Below, one piece after another: positions 41,385 through 50,135 of a stretch of 64,000 nucleotides of DNA (positions within the stretch are counted from its first letter, which is position 1; every line of letters begins with the position of its first letter). The stretch covers positions 1-64,000 of the forward strand of contig NZ_JAPDDR010000018.1 in the NCBI RefSeq assembly GCF_025950095.1. Reading direction: 5' to 3'. The notes under the pieces were generated by a model. The model had not been told where the DNA came from, searched no databases, and was given only the letters and a program-made list of their open reading frames with translations. Made by a program: the position numbers and the translations under genes. Source of the stretch: Luteolibacter rhizosphaerae. GTDB taxonomy: Bacteria > Verrucomicrobiota > Verrucomicrobiia > Verrucomicrobiales > Akkermansiaceae.

Positions 41385-42689
41385 GTGTCCTCCGTCCTGG
41401 ATTGCAGCGGCCCCTTTGCCCATCGGAATCCGCGGCTCTACGTTTATTTCACCACCCTCTACAATGCCCGGGCCTATTACCCGGTGCTGGCCATCTTCTT
41501 CACGGACCTCGGACTGACGCTTGAGCGCTTCGTTTTCCTGAATCTGATGTGGGCGCTGGCGATCTTCGCACTGGAGGTGCCTTCCGGTGCGATGGCGGAC
41601 ACCATCGGACGCAAGAAGCTCTTGGTCTTCGCCTCCTGCATCATGGTGGTGGAGATGCTGATCCTGCTCATCGCCCCGAAGAACGGCGGGGCCCTGCTCT
41701 TCGCCTTGTGTATTCTGAATCGGGTTCTGTCCGGGGCTTCCGAGGCGGCGGCCAGCGGTGCCGATGAAGCGATCGCATACGATGCCTTGCCGGAAGAGGG
41801 GAGGGAGGATGCGTGGGACGGGGTCATGTCCGCCGCCATGCGCTGGCGCTCCGTCGGCTTCTTCATCACGATGATCCTCGGTGGACTGCTCTACGACACC
41901 GCGTGGCTGGCGCCGGTAGGTCTGCACATTCCTCCGGAGGTATCGCACCGCCTCCCGATTGCCGTGGTCTTCGTGCAGGCGATCGCCTGTGTTTTCATCA
42001 CTCTCCGTCTGGACGAGACGCCATATTCCCACGCCGATCTCGGCCAACGTTGCCGCTCCGCTTTCCGTCTGACCTTGAAGACGGCCAAGATGGCCTTCAC
42101 CACCCGAAACATCGCGGTGATCATCGTGGGCGGGCTGCTCATCGACTCCGTCGCGCGGAATTTCGCCACCATTACCAGCGAGTATTACCGCCTGATTCAG
42201 ATCCCGGAATGGTCTTTCGGTCTTTTAGGCGCTCTCTCAGGGGCCATCGGCTTCTTCGTGCCCAGCTTGGCGCGCTATCTGAATGTCCGCTTCTCGCCCC
42301 TAGGCGTGCTCGGGATCGCGGCCGGGGTGACGATCCTCTCGCTTTCCCTGCTTGCCCCCGCGTGGCCGTGGTTCGGCCTGCTGCCGGCGATGTCGCTCAT
42401 GACGATGCTGGGCTTGGTCGGTTTCACGGTCAGCCGCCACCTTCATGCATCGGCGGATTCTTCGCAGCGCGCCACACTCCTCAGTGTCCGCGGTCTGGCC
42501 TTCAATCTCGGGTATGGCAGCTTTTCGCTCGCCTTCTCGATGCTTCTGGCCGCGATGCGAAAGACCGCAGGTGACGATGCCTTCCGGGCCGCCCTGCTCT
42601 GGCAGCTTCCCTTTGTCGCCGTGATGATCGCCACCTTCTTCATCTGGGCCCGTCTCACAAAGCCGCGGGAGATCGCCAGTGCGGATTGA
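41385..42689 (+). CDS. Major facilitator superfamily transporter
   Basis: 434 residues with about twelve hydrophobic segments. The loop between helices 2 and 3 has the MFS A-like motif GAMADTIGRKKLLVFAS, and helices such as FVFLNLMWALAIFALEVPSG and MVVEMLILLIAPKNGGALLF flank it. The substrate cannot be told. A GTG at 41385 is the apparent start, giving an N-terminus (DCSGPFAHRNPRLYVYF) that enters the membrane after about 15 residues. It is not clearly in an operon with the response regulator 60 bases upstream. Confidence 0.85.
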   Translation: MSSVLDCSGPFAHRNPRLYVYFTTLYNARAYYPVLAIFFTDLGLTLERFVFLNLMWALAIFALEVPSGAMADTIGRKKLLVFASCIMVVEMLILLIAPKNGGALLFALCILNRVLSGASEAAASGADEAIAYDALPEEGREDAWDGVMSAAMRWRSVGFFITMILGGLLYDTAWLAPVGLHIPPEVSHRLPIAVVFVQAIACVFITLRLDETPYSHADLGQRCRSAFRLTLKTAKMAFTTRNIAVIIVGGLLIDSVARNFATITSEYYRLIQIPEWSFGLLGALSGAIGFFVPSLARYLNVRFSPLGVLGIAAGVTILSLSLLAPAWPWFGLLPAMSLMTMLGLVGFTVSRHLHASADSSQRATLLSVRGLAFNLGYGSFSLAFSMLLAAMRKTAGDDAFRAALLWQLPFVAVMIATFFIWARLTKPREIASAD

Positions 42690-42700
42690 GCCGAAGAAAA

Positions 42701-42737
42701 GATCGCAATCCCGGGAAAGCAGCACCATGTTGCGATC
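42701..42737 (+). promoter_or_regulatory. Inverted repeat ahead of the sugar-dehydrogenase-like gene
   Basis: GATCGCAA (42701-42708) and TTGCGATC (42730-42737) are perfect inverted copies 21 bases apart, ending 11 bases before the start codon at 42749. The spacing of the arms, about two and three-quarter helical turns between centres, would suit a dimeric regulator or a leader hairpin. Confidence 0.35.
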
Positions 42738-42748
42738 CTGAGAAAGCC

Positions 42749-45124
42749 ATGAAAACGGTCCTCCTCGCGGCATCGCTGCTGACCGCCACCACTTCGTTCG
42801 CAGCGTTCCCGACCCTGCAGCTCAAGCCGGTCGCGGTGGGGCAGTTCAACTCTCCCACTACGGTCACTCACGCCGGAGACGGTTCGGGGCGTCTTTTCAT
42901 CACCGACCAGCGCGGGAAGATTCACATCCTTGAGGACGGTGCGGTGCTTCCCGCTCCGTTTCTTGATCTCTCCGCGAAGCTGGTGACCGAGCAGGCTGGC
43001 TTTGACGAACGCGGCTTGCTTGGTCTCGCCTTTCATCCCGGCTACAGCGGTGAGGGCCCGGGGGCGGGACGCTTCTATGTCTTTTACAGTGCGCCGTCGC
43101 CGGATTCTCCCGGTCCCGCCAATAATCCGGTCAACTGCCGTAGCGTGATTGCCGAGTATCGGGTCTCGGCCTCGAATCCCAATCTCGCCGATCCTCTCAC
43201 CGAGCGGGTCCTACTGAGCTTCAACAAACCGCAGTTCAACCACAACGGCGGCGAACTCGCCTTCGGGCCTGACGATGGGTTTCTTTACATCTCCACTGGA
43301 GACGGCGGCAGCTCGAACGACGACGACGTCGGTCACACCGGTGGTTCCTCATCGCGTCCTCCCGGTGCATTGGGCAATGCGCAGGATGTCACCAGGCTTC
43401 TTGGAAAACTGCTCCGCATCGATCCGCTCGGCACGGATGGCCCGGGCGGGCAATACGGGATCCCGGCCAGCAACCCGTTCGTGCTCGCGGATATTCCCGC
43501 AGTCGATGAGCGCAAGGAGATCTACGCTTATGGCCTCCGCAATCCCTGGCGCTTCTCCTTCGATTCGGGAGGCGCTCACCGGATGTTCCTGCCGGATGTG
43601 GGGCAGGGGAAGTTCGAGGAAGTCAACCTGCTCGTCGCCGGTGGCAACTACGGCTGGTCGCGCTTCGAAGGCCCCTTCGACTTCGATGTAACCACGCCCT
43701 CGACGGGGCCCTACGTCACTCCCATCGCCGCCTATGCGCATCCGGGGCAGGCTGGTTCCACCGGTCTCTTGCCGATCGGTCTCAGCATCACCGGTGGTCA
43801 CGTCTATCGCGGCAGCGAGATGCCTTCGCTGGATGGCAAATACATCTTCGGCGATTGGTCCACGAGCTTCGGCTCTCCGGCCGGGACGTTGCTCGGATTG
43901 GAGGAGACCACTCCCGGAAACTTCACGCTTTCGAAGCTCGATATCGTGGGAGGGAATCCGATCGGACGCTACATTCCCGCCTTCGGCATCGATGAAGCGG
44001 GCGAAGTTTACGTCGCAACCCGCACGATGCTCGCCCCCTCCGCCACTCTGTCGGATGGCACTCCGTCCGGCCAGCTCTTCAAACTCGTGGAGGCGGAGGT
44101 GGAGAATCTCCAGCTTCCCGCGGACCGCGACAACTCGATCTATTCGGAGCGCACCGAGAATTCGAACGGTCAGGGCGATCTCTTTGCCGGGCTCATCGCG
44201 AATTTCTCGGGCATGCGCCGTGCCTTGATCCGCTTCGATCTCTCCGGCCTACCTCCGGGTTCGTCTGTCGCCACCGCTGCCGTCACCATTGAGGTGAACA
44301 AGGTCGGCACTCCCACCGGAGGGAATTTCGATTTCACGCTTCACCGCCTTACCCGCGATTGGGGTGAGGGCAACTCGTCCGGCACCGGGACCGGTGCACC
44401 CGCCGCGGCAGGGGAAGCGACTTGGCTTCAGTCTGCTTTCGGAAGCCAGTCGTGGACTACCGCCGGGGGTGACTTTGTTGCCGCCGCCTCAGCCACTGCT
44501 TCGGTGGGCGCTCCGGACTTCTACACTTGGTCTTCACCCGGACTCGTGACCGACGTTCAGGGCTGGCTAAGCCAACCCGCCACCCGCTTCGGCTGGATTC
44601 TCCGTGGCAATGAAGTCACTCCGTCGGCGAAGGTCTTCACCTCCCGTCATTCTGCAAATGGTCCGGTTTTGACCGTGAGCTACTACACCCCGCCAGCGCT
44701 CACGCGGCGCGAAGCATGGGAGCGTCAGTTCTTCAAGCCGGGCCAGTTCATCGATCCGGATGGCGACGCCGATGCCGATCGCATCGCGGCCTTGCTGGAG
44801 TATGGGTGGGATCTGGATCCCACGCTTCGTCAGGACCTCTCCGCGTTCCTGCAGATCACTCTCTCGCCATCCAGCGCAGCCGTTGCCTTCCGTCGCGATC
44901 CCCGTGCGGTGGATCTGGAGTATCGTCTGGAGACTTCGCCGGATCTGGCCGTGTGGACCCCGGTGGTCACCTCCACCGCAGGTGCCCTTCCCACCGGACC
45001 GGCTTATGTATCCGAAGGCGCCGACCCTTTGAATGCCGCCACCCGGCGCGTCGTCGCTTCCATCCCGCTCACCCCGGCATCCCAGAAGGCCCTCTTCGTC
45101 CGTCTCAGCATGAGGCGTCTCTAA
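42749..45124 (+). CDS. Secreted PQQ-type sugar/sorbosone dehydrogenase-like protein with a DNRLRE domain
   Basis: 791 residues with signal peptide MKTVLLAASLLTATTSFA. Residues about 25-440 are a beta-propeller of the soluble glucose/sorbosone dehydrogenase family: VTHAGDGSGRLFITDQRGKI, GLLGLAFHPGYSG, NHNGGELAFGPDDGFLYIST, EIYAYGLRNPWRFSFD and GGNYGWSRFEG. A DNRLRE-like beta-sandwich follows (ALIRFDLSGLPPGSSVATAA). The last 150 residues are the Verrucomicrobia-type C-terminal module (FIDPDGDADADRIAALLEYG). It probably oxidises sugars or binds polysaccharide at the cell surface. The start at 42749 fits the signal peptide. Confidence 0.85.
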   Translation: MKTVLLAASLLTATTSFAAFPTLQLKPVAVGQFNSPTTVTHAGDGSGRLFITDQRGKIHILEDGAVLPAPFLDLSAKLVTEQAGFDERGLLGLAFHPGYSGEGPGAGRFYVFYSAPSPDSPGPANNPVNCRSVIAEYRVSASNPNLADPLTERVLLSFNKPQFNHNGGELAFGPDDGFLYISTGDGGSSNDDDVGHTGGSSSRPPGALGNAQDVTRLLGKLLRIDPLGTDGPGGQYGIPASNPFVLADIPAVDERKEIYAYGLRNPWRFSFDSGGAHRMFLPDVGQGKFEEVNLLVAGGNYGWSRFEGPFDFDVTTPSTGPYVTPIAAYAHPGQAGSTGLLPIGLSITGGHVYRGSEMPSLDGKYIFGDWSTSFGSPAGTLLGLEETTPGNFTLSKLDIVGGNPIGRYIPAFGIDEAGEVYVATRTMLAPSATLSDGTPSGQLFKLVEAEVENLQLPADRDNSIYSERTENSNGQGDLFAGLIANFSGMRRALIRFDLSGLPPGSSVATAAVTIEVNKVGTPTGGNFDFTLHRLTRDWGEGNSSGTGTGAPAAAGEATWLQSAFGSQSWTTAGGDFVAAASATASVGAPDFYTWSSPGLVTDVQGWLSQPATRFGWILRGNEVTPSAKVFTSRHSANGPVLTVSYYTPPALTRREAWERQFFKPGQFIDPDGDADADRIAALLEYGWDLDPTLRQDLSAFLQITLSPSSAAVAFRRDPRAVDLEYRLETSPDLAVWTPVVTSTAGALPTGPAYVSEGADPLNAATRRVVASIPLTPASQKALFVRLSMRRL

Positions 45125-45855
45125 CGCTTTCCTCCGGTCAAGGCTCGCACCACCAAGCCGGCGACAATCCCGGCTACCAGCACCAGCCAGAAGCCCGGTG
45201 CCTTGATCACTTCCGCGGGTGGACTCATCCCGAAAACGGCGACCAGCGTCGCGAGCGGGAAGAAGGTGGCAACCAGCCGGTTCAGCTTCCGGGCTTCCAC
45301 CGCCGCATCATGGGCGAAGCGTGATTGCTCCTCGGTATTCTCCGCCATCGAGAATTCCATGCCGGCTTTCACATCCGCGGCTACCAGGTCGATCGCTCGT
45401 TCCAGTTCCACCGCCCGGTCACGGAAATTGATCAAGCGACGGTCTTCCTGTCGTGCCTCGCGGGCCTTTTGCATCACCGCCAGCATGTTCCGTGTGGCCC
45501 GCAGCAGGGGTGTCACGTGCTTCATCACCTCGAAGTACTGACGCGGTGTTTGCGCCGCTTCCACTTGGGTGTCCAGCGCATGGATGTTGTCCCGGTAGCG
45601 GGTCATGTGCGCGTCCAGCGCTGCCAGACCGCCGCCATCCGGTGTGCTTTTCCAGTCGCCGGTCGGTTGCTGCCAGAGCAGCACCGGCTTGCGGATTTCA
45701 TCATCCTCCGGCTCGGGCGGATGGTGCAGGATGAGAAGGAGATGGCCATCCTCGTCCATCAGACGCTGGCGGCCGGCATCGTCTCCGAGGCGCTTGCGGA
45801 TGGCCTCTGGCAGGTCCCACGACTTCGGGAGGAAGTTCGGTCGTTTTGTTTCCAC
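45121..45855 (-). CDS. CorA-like membrane protein with altered GMN motif
   Basis: 244 residues. The N-terminal two-thirds form a soluble alpha-beta and helical domain (PVLLWQQPTGDWKSTPDGGG, YFEVMKHVTPLLRATRNMLA, RLINFRDRAVELERAIDLVA). The C-terminus has two membrane helices, VATFFPLATLVAVFGMS and GFWLVLVAGIVAGLVVRALT. This is the CorA/Mg2+ transporter layout, but the universal GMN at the pore entrance reads GMS. The GTG at 45855 is the likely start, and it ends overlapping the upstream plus-strand gene by four bases. Transport activity is uncertain. Confidence 0.65.
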   Translation of the reverse strand: METKRPNFLPKSWDLPEAIRKRLGDDAGRQRLMDEDGHLLLILHHPPEPEDDEIRKPVLLWQQPTGDWKSTPDGGGLAALDAHMTRYRDNIHALDTQVEAAQTPRQYFEVMKHVTPLLRATRNMLAVMQKAREARQEDRRLINFRDRAVELERAIDLVAADVKAGMEFSMAENTEEQSRFAHDAAVEARKLNRLVATFFPLATLVAVFGMSPPAEVIKAPGFWLVLVAGIVAGLVVRALTGGKR

Positions 45856-45926
45856 GCATCCTGATCTAACGATTCCATTTGCGCCCGGCAAGTTCGCGAC
45901 GATTGGGAGTTCCAGGTGTTTTTCCC

Positions 45927-46760
45927 ATGGTGAGAGCGCTCTTCTTCCTGCTAATCCTAGCTTCCCTCGCGTCGGCACGGACCCTTCGCGATCTCCCCTA
46001 CGCGGGTAAGAAGAGTCATCCTTATCAGAAGCTCGATCTCTACCTTCCCGATCAGCCGTCGAAGAAGGCCCGCCCGGTGTTCATTCTCATTCACGGCGGC
46101 GGCTGGTCGATGGGCGACAAGTCGAACAAGCATTTCGTCGAGCCCAAAACTTCATGGCTCGTGGATGGCGGCTACATTGTGGCCTCGGTCAACTACCGCC
46201 TGGCACCGACCGCCAAGCATCCCAAGCAGGTGGAAGACGTCCTCCGGTCGATCACTTGGATCCAGAAGCACATCGCCCGTCATGGCGGCGATCCGCAGCG
46301 CATCTACTTGCTCGGTCATTCTGCCGGTGCGCATCTCGCGGCGCTGGCTGCTGTCGATTCCGCGCGTCAGAAGACCGCGGGCATTGATCCGGCCGCGATC
46401 CGTGGCGTTGTCCTGCTAGATGGTGCGGGCTACGACATCACGCGCCAGTATCCGGCGCTCCGTGAAGGAGGGGCCATGCAGAAGATGTATCGCCACGCTT
46501 TCACGGATGACCCTACCACTCAGCGCGATGCCTCGCCGGTCCACCGTGTCACTGCGAAGGCGCCGCCATTCCTGATTCTCCATGTCGCGCGTCGGGCCGA
46601 CTCGCGTCTGCAGTCGAATTTGCTCGCCACCGCTCTCCGAGAAGAGGGTGGCAAGGCCAAGGTGCTCGCCGTGGACAAGACCCACGCCACCATCAATGCC
46701 GACTGCGGCAAGAAGGGCGATCCGGTTACCAATGCAATCAGTGCCTTCCTTGCGCGCTGA
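45927..46760 (+). CDS. Exported alpha/beta hydrolase (esterase/lipase family)
   Basis: 277 residues with signal peptide MVRALFFLLILASLASA. The HGGG oxyanion motif (ILIHGGGWSMGDK), nucleophile elbow GHSAGAHLA with the catalytic serine, and DAS and KTHATIN regions with the likely acid and histidine all fit the BD-FAE/carboxylesterase group. The opening LRDLPYAGKKSHPYQKLDLY is also typical. It probably acts on ester-linked substituents of polysaccharides or small esters in the periplasm. It is divergent from the CorA-like gene with a 71-base gap. Confidence 0.92.
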   Translation: MVRALFFLLILASLASARTLRDLPYAGKKSHPYQKLDLYLPDQPSKKARPVFILIHGGGWSMGDKSNKHFVEPKTSWLVDGGYIVASVNYRLAPTAKHPKQVEDVLRSITWIQKHIARHGGDPQRIYLLGHSAGAHLAALAAVDSARQKTAGIDPAAIRGVVLLDGAGYDITRQYPALREGGAMQKMYRHAFTDDPTTQRDASPVHRVTAKAPPFLILHVARRADSRLQSNLLATALREEGGKAKVLAVDKTHATINADCGKKGDPVTNAISAFLAR

Positions 46761-46766
46761 TCCGCG

Positions 46767-47120
46767 TCACTCGAAGAAGGTGTCTTCGTGACGGTAGGGT
46801 GGCGCGCAGCAGCAGAGCATGCGCACTCCGTGATCCGTGCGGATCTGGTGCCATGCCCCTGCCGGGATGAGGATGCCATCGCCCGGTCCTACCTCGCGCT
46901 CCTCTCCTTCGATCTCCATCGTGCCGCGGCCCTCCAGCAGGAAATAGAACTCCTCGCTGTCCTTGTGCCAGTGGCGCTGCGTCGAGCCGCCTGCGGGAAT
47001 CGTCGCCTCTGCCAAGCTCTGCATCCGTACCGGCGCATTCGAGAGATCCAGGATGCTGCGGATGGTCGATCCGTCCTTGGTCGTGAAGGGTAGCTGTGAA
47101 TCGAGAGAGCGGACTTCCAT
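46767..47120 (-). CDS. Cupin-domain protein
   Basis: 117 residues forming one cupin barrel. Motif 1 is RHWHKDSEEFYFLLEGRG, with the metal-binding histidines and glutamate, and motif 2 is DGILIPAGAWHQIRT. There is no signal peptide. Such small cupins are often metal-dependent enzymes or sugar-binding proteins; the substrate is not known. It converges on the esterase gene with a six-base gap. Confidence 0.9.
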   Translation of the reverse strand: MEVRSLDSQLPFTTKDGSTIRSILDLSNAPVRMQSLAEATIPAGGSTQRHWHKDSEEFYFLLEGRGTMEIEGEEREVGPGDGILIPAGAWHQIRTDHGVRMLCCCAPPYRHEDTFFE

Positions 47121-47167
47121 GGCCCGCTCATCTCACATCGCGGCAGGATCGGCAATCGCGGCCGAAC

Positions 47168-47839
47168 CTACTCGCCCAGGAATACCAGTTCTTCCGCAAG
47201 CTTGTTGAGCGAGAGCCGGGCCACTGGAAGCGTATCCGCCAGTTTGCCGAAAAGCTTTCTCGGCGCATCCTGCGGTGCACTGCGATTGTCCGCCGCATCC
47301 CGGTAGGCCCGTCGGGCGAAATCCTCGTAGAACTCCACCCCCGGAGCGCCGCGCCTCTGGCAGCGCCGCAGGAGAAAGCCGGGAAACAGCCCGGTCAGTA
47401 TGAGGAACTGGTTTCCCGCCTCCAACTGCAGATGGAAACGCATCCGTCCGTGAGCGGATTCCAAGATCGCCACGAAATCCGCGGCATGGGTCAGGCCGGC
47501 GGGCAGGCTCCGCAGTGGGTCGCCCGTATCGCTCGCCAGCCGCTGCACCATCACGCCCGCCACATAGTCGGCCATTCCCGGATCCGTGATGCCTGCATCC
47601 AGAAAGGAGTGACGCACCAGCACGTAGAAATAGAAGGCGGGTGACACGCCCAGTGCTGCGGGCGAGTCCAGCAACCCGCGCAGCACTTCCTTGAGGTCCA
47701 GCATCTCGCGCAGGGCCCCGGGATCCTCCCATAGGGTCCAGAGGTGACGCCGTTCACCCCCCGGCGACAGAACGCGGCTGAGAAACGAAAAGTCGGCCGG
47801 GGTGAAACGGTCGCGACTCGACGGAATCCAAGTGCTCAT
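47168..47839 (-). CDS. Protein of unknown function
   Basis: 223 residues, mainly helical, no signal peptide. Prominent parts are FLSRVLSPGGERRHLWTLWE, LREMLDLKEVLRGLLDSPAA, AFYFYVLVRHSFLDAGITDP, MADYVAGVMVQRLASDTGDP and SLNKLAEELVFLGE. Aromatic and leucine-rich composition suggests a compact helical bundle, and I know of no family. The ATG at 47839 is used, with an earlier in-frame ATG at 47854. It is divergent from the RlpA-like gene. Confidence 0.6.
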   Translation of the reverse strand: MSTWIPSSRDRFTPADFSFLSRVLSPGGERRHLWTLWEDPGALREMLDLKEVLRGLLDSPAALGVSPAFYFYVLVRHSFLDAGITDPGMADYVAGVMVQRLASDTGDPLRSLPAGLTHAADFVAILESAHGRMRFHLQLEAGNQFLILTGLFPGFLLRRCQRRGAPGVEFYEDFARRAYRDAADNRSAPQDAPRKLFGKLADTLPVARLSLNKLAEELVFLGE

Positions 47840-48049
47840 CCTGTCCCTCTCCATAGCAAAAGTGGGGCCGAAAGTGCGATAGAAATTTCGGTTTCGTTAA
47901 ATACATCGGCGGGAATCCCCGAAAATACGGGGAATTATAGACGGATTTCTATTGACAGAAAGATGCGGATTGGGCTTGCCGCATGCTTTTCCTATCCGTA
48001 CACCCCGCGGCCCCACGCCGTGCGTGGGGAGAACAACCGACAAGCAACC

Positions 48050-48475
48050 ATGACCCGGACCCAAAGATCCGTGGCCCTGGCCATCGCCGGAGCCCTAATG
48101 CTACCATCCTGCGCCACGCAGGCCACCGCTTCTAGCCGTAACAACGGCCAGACCGAGTGGGAAGTATCCACCGTCCAACACGGGAAAGCTTCCTGGTATG
48201 GCATCCGCTGCAACGGCGGAACCCGCACCGCGAGCGGTGAGCGTCTCAGCAATGGTGCTGCGACCGCCGCTCACAAGACCCTACCCATGGGGACGAAGGT
48301 CCGCGTGACCAACATGACCAACGGCAAGTCCGAGGTCGTCCGTATCAACGATCGTGGTCCCTACACCAAGGGACGGGTGATCGATGTTACGGAGGGCGTC
48401 GCTCACCGCCTTGGTTTTTACTCGCGCGGTATTGCCTCCGTGAAGGTCGAGGTGCTCAAGAAGGCTGAAGACTGA
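48050..48475 (+). CDS. rlpA: RlpA-family septal ring lytic transglycosylase-like lipoprotein
   Basis: 141 residues with a lipoprotein signal (AIAGALMLPSCATQ, cysteine lipidated) and a double-psi beta-barrel: GKASWYGIRCNGGTRTASGE, ATAAHKTLPMGTKVRVTNMT and SEVVRINDRGPYTKGRVIDV. These carry the conserved active-site region of RlpA, which cleaves peptidoglycan lacking stem peptides at the division site. No SPOR domain is present, so localisation to the septum would need another signal. A terminator follows. Confidence 0.92.
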   Translation: MTRTQRSVALAIAGALMLPSCATQATASSRNNGQTEWEVSTVQHGKASWYGIRCNGGTRTASGERLSNGAATAAHKTLPMGTKVRVTNMTNGKSEVVRINDRGPYTKGRVIDVTEGVAHRLGFYSRGIASVKVEVLKKAED

Positions 48476-48511
48476 GTCTCCAGCATCCTACACCCTTCCA
48501 GGAATACCAAC

Positions 48512-48552
48512 ACACCCTCTTCCGCATCCCGGGAGAGGGTGTTTCTGTTTTT
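48512..48552 (+). terminator. Rho-independent terminator after the rlpA-like gene
   Basis: ACACCCTCT (48512-48520) pairs with AGAGGGTGT (48534-48542) around a 13-base loop and is followed by TTCTGTTTTT. It lies 36 bases beyond the stop codon and points the right way. Confidence 0.8.
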
Positions 48553-48608
48553 AGGTCACGCCTGTGGACGAGGTATTGACGAACTCACCCGGAAAGAGCG
48601 GTTGGGTT

Positions 48609-48747
48609 CCAATACAACTCCCGCCGGGGGGACCTCCGTGGAGATCACACGCCCGGCGGGTGGTTGTATTGGATAGCGGGGTTTCTCAGGCCCCTATTGG
48701 TGTTCTCCCCCCAGAGAACAGCATTCTAATGGCATCCGCCGTGCCAA
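48609..48747. repeat. Structured repeat element, copy 1
   Basis: Three hairpins occur in a row. First, CCAATACAAC and CCCGCCGGG (48609-48628) pair with CCCGGCGGG and GTTGTATTGG (48652-48672), with a one-against-two-base bulge. Second, GTTCTC, CCCCCA loop, GAGAAC at 48702-48719. Third, GGCA and TGCC at 48731-48745. The second and third hairpins are nearly identical in copy 2 at 49572, while the outer stem differs in sequence but still pairs. The coding strand, if any, is not known. Confidence 0.7.
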
Positions 48748-48907
48748 ACGGCGAAGAGCCGGTGTAACTTACCTAGATCCAATTGATTTAATATTTTGTT
48801 GCATTATGCAACTAGCGGAAGTTTATAGTAAAGCCTGCAAAAGTTTCAGCGATTCCTGAAATTCATTCAGCGCATTGGTGCAAGAGGGTTTCGATCCATG
48901 GTCTCCA

Positions 48908-48923
48908 CCGCCAGTGCTGGCGG
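48908..48923 (-). other. Near-perfect palindrome just beyond the small membrane-protein ORF
   Basis: CCGCCAG and CTGGCGG face each other across two bases, and the flanks extend the pairing with one mismatch. It lies about eight bases after the stop of the minus-strand ORF at 48930 and lacks a T-run, so it is only a possible transcription or transcript end. A second short palindrome, GTTGCATTATGCAAC, lies at 48798-48812 in AT-rich DNA and could be an operator. Confidence 0.3.
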
Positions 48924-48929
48924 AGGGGC

Positions 48930-49571
48930 CTACAGGATCGCCGTGACGACACTGTGAGCCAGCAGGTGAAAGCCCAGCAGTAGAAGGCAAACAAGAAGCA
49001 GCTTCTTCATTTGCAGTCGCGTATGGGACGGGCTGCTGGACTTTGCGCTGCCATACATCAGAGCCAGCACTAGGATCTGAATTCCGCTGTAACCCGCCAG
49101 TACCGGTAGAACCTCTTGACTGCCAGTGTGGCGGCTGAGGATCCGGCCGGCGAGGAATCCCGTTGCGAGCATTACCCCCGAAGAAATAGTGATCTCAGGT
49201 AGATAGATCCGAAACATGTCGATCACCGAATTCACCGACCAAGGATGCCGATGCGTGGCATACAGCTCAGGCTGCAGGGGCACGAAGCGAGGTAGGGGCT
49301 TGCGGCTGGGAGAGGATTCCGGGCGATGATCGAAGTCCTCCGCTGAATCGCCCCAATCACAAGCAAGCGGAACGGCATCCTGGCCGGCTTGCAGCGGCAT
49401 CGGGCTTAGATCCCGGGTGCCTTGGCGGGCTCTGCGGACCGGGGCTTGTTCCACCGGGAGCAGGCGTGACGAATCGGCCACGGCTTGGATCGGCAGCGGG
49501 AAGGAGGGCAGAACAGGGAGGCTTCGCATCGGGCAGGGAGGTGGCTTGGCCCTGCGGGAAGAAACTCTCAT
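48930..49571 (-). CDS. Small membrane protein of unknown function, start uncertain
   Basis: The open frame gives 213 residues. The C-terminal 110 look genuinely coding: LPRFVPLQPELYATHRHPWS, then two or three membrane helices (ISSGVMLATGFLAGRIL, AGYSGIQILVLALMYGS and KLLLVCLLLLGFHLLAHSVV). The first 60-90 residues are proline-rich and could be non-coding, since they run towards structured repeat copy 2. An ATG at 49217 (MFRIYLPEI) gives a 95-residue form. It is flanked on both sides by the structured repeat in the same orientation. I know of no family. Confidence 0.5.
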   Translation of the reverse strand: MRVSSRRAKPPPCPMRSLPVLPSFPLPIQAVADSSRLLPVEQAPVRRARQGTRDLSPMPLQAGQDAVPLACDWGDSAEDFDHRPESSPSRKPLPRFVPLQPELYATHRHPWSVNSVIDMFRIYLPEITISSGVMLATGFLAGRILSRHTGSQEVLPVLAGYSGIQILVLALMYGSAKSSSPSHTRLQMKKLLLVCLLLLGFHLLAHSVVTAIL

Positions 49572-49713
49572 CCAACCACGCCACTCCGCCGGGGGCGATC
49601 TCCCTCACGGGGAATTCACCTGCCCGGCGGATTGGTTGAAAGTGGATGGCGGAGCGTTGTGGCTCCTGTTCTCCCCCCAGAGAACGGAAGTCACTCGGCA
49701 TCCGCCATGCCAA
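49572..49713. repeat. Structured repeat element, copy 2
   Basis: The second copy has CAACCA (49573-49578) and CCGCCGGG (49586-49593) pairing with CCCGGCGG (49623-49630) and TGGTTG (49633-49638). GTTCTC, CCCCCA loop, GAGAAC follows at 49668-49685, and GGCA/TGCC at 49697-49711. Inner sequence TGTTCTCCCCCCAGAGAAC and GGCATCCGCC are shared with copy 1, with similar spacing throughout. The outer stem is kept by different base pairs, which argues for selection on structure. Confidence 0.7.
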
Positions 49714-50135
49714 CTATACCGACACTACGCCAATTACTTATGTTCAAGGAAATGTTGCCAGGCTGCCGGCTTGTCGGACAGGTCGGGGCGCTTTTGACCA
49801 TGCAAAATATTCAGGAAATGCTGAATATCATTCAGGCTTCACTTTTCCTTGGGGTGGAGGTGGTCCAATTCTTCACGCAGTCTTCATCACCGGCTCACTG
49901 CATCCCCTGAAACCCACCCCGGCCGCCGGGCGGATCTACCTATGATTCCCCGGCCGCCCCGCACTCTCCCGCTGCAAAGCGCGGAGGCCGCCATTTTTCG
50001 TGCCCGTATCATCTCATCCAACTTGGCATCATGACGAATCGAGAACTCCTTCAAGCGTCCCTCCTGTCCCGAAGTCTTTCACCCACCGTGAAAGATGCTG
50101 ACTCGCCGGCCTTGCATCCGGCCTCATCCCATGTC
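49714..50135. other. Gene-poor stretch before the large secreted repeat protein
   Basis: No convincing gene. An imperfect hairpin (AATATTCAG, GAAATG loop, CTGAATAT) lies near 49807-49829, and GC-rich inverted stretches lie near 49918-49970. The region probably contains the promoter of the 50136 gene. An in-frame ATG at 50031 exists, but the coding sense is weak there. Confidence 0.4.

Noticed and set aside
47940-48049. Perfect TTGACA at 47952 as a -35 promoter hexamer for the rlpA-like gene
   Set aside because: No acceptable -10 hexamer lies 16-18 bases downstream, so the match could be chance.
48600-49715. Integron attC-like sites at the structured repeats
   Set aside because: The element forms palindromes around an ORF, as attC sites do, but the required RYYYAAC and GTTRRRY core sequences are not present, and no integrase gene was seen in the window.
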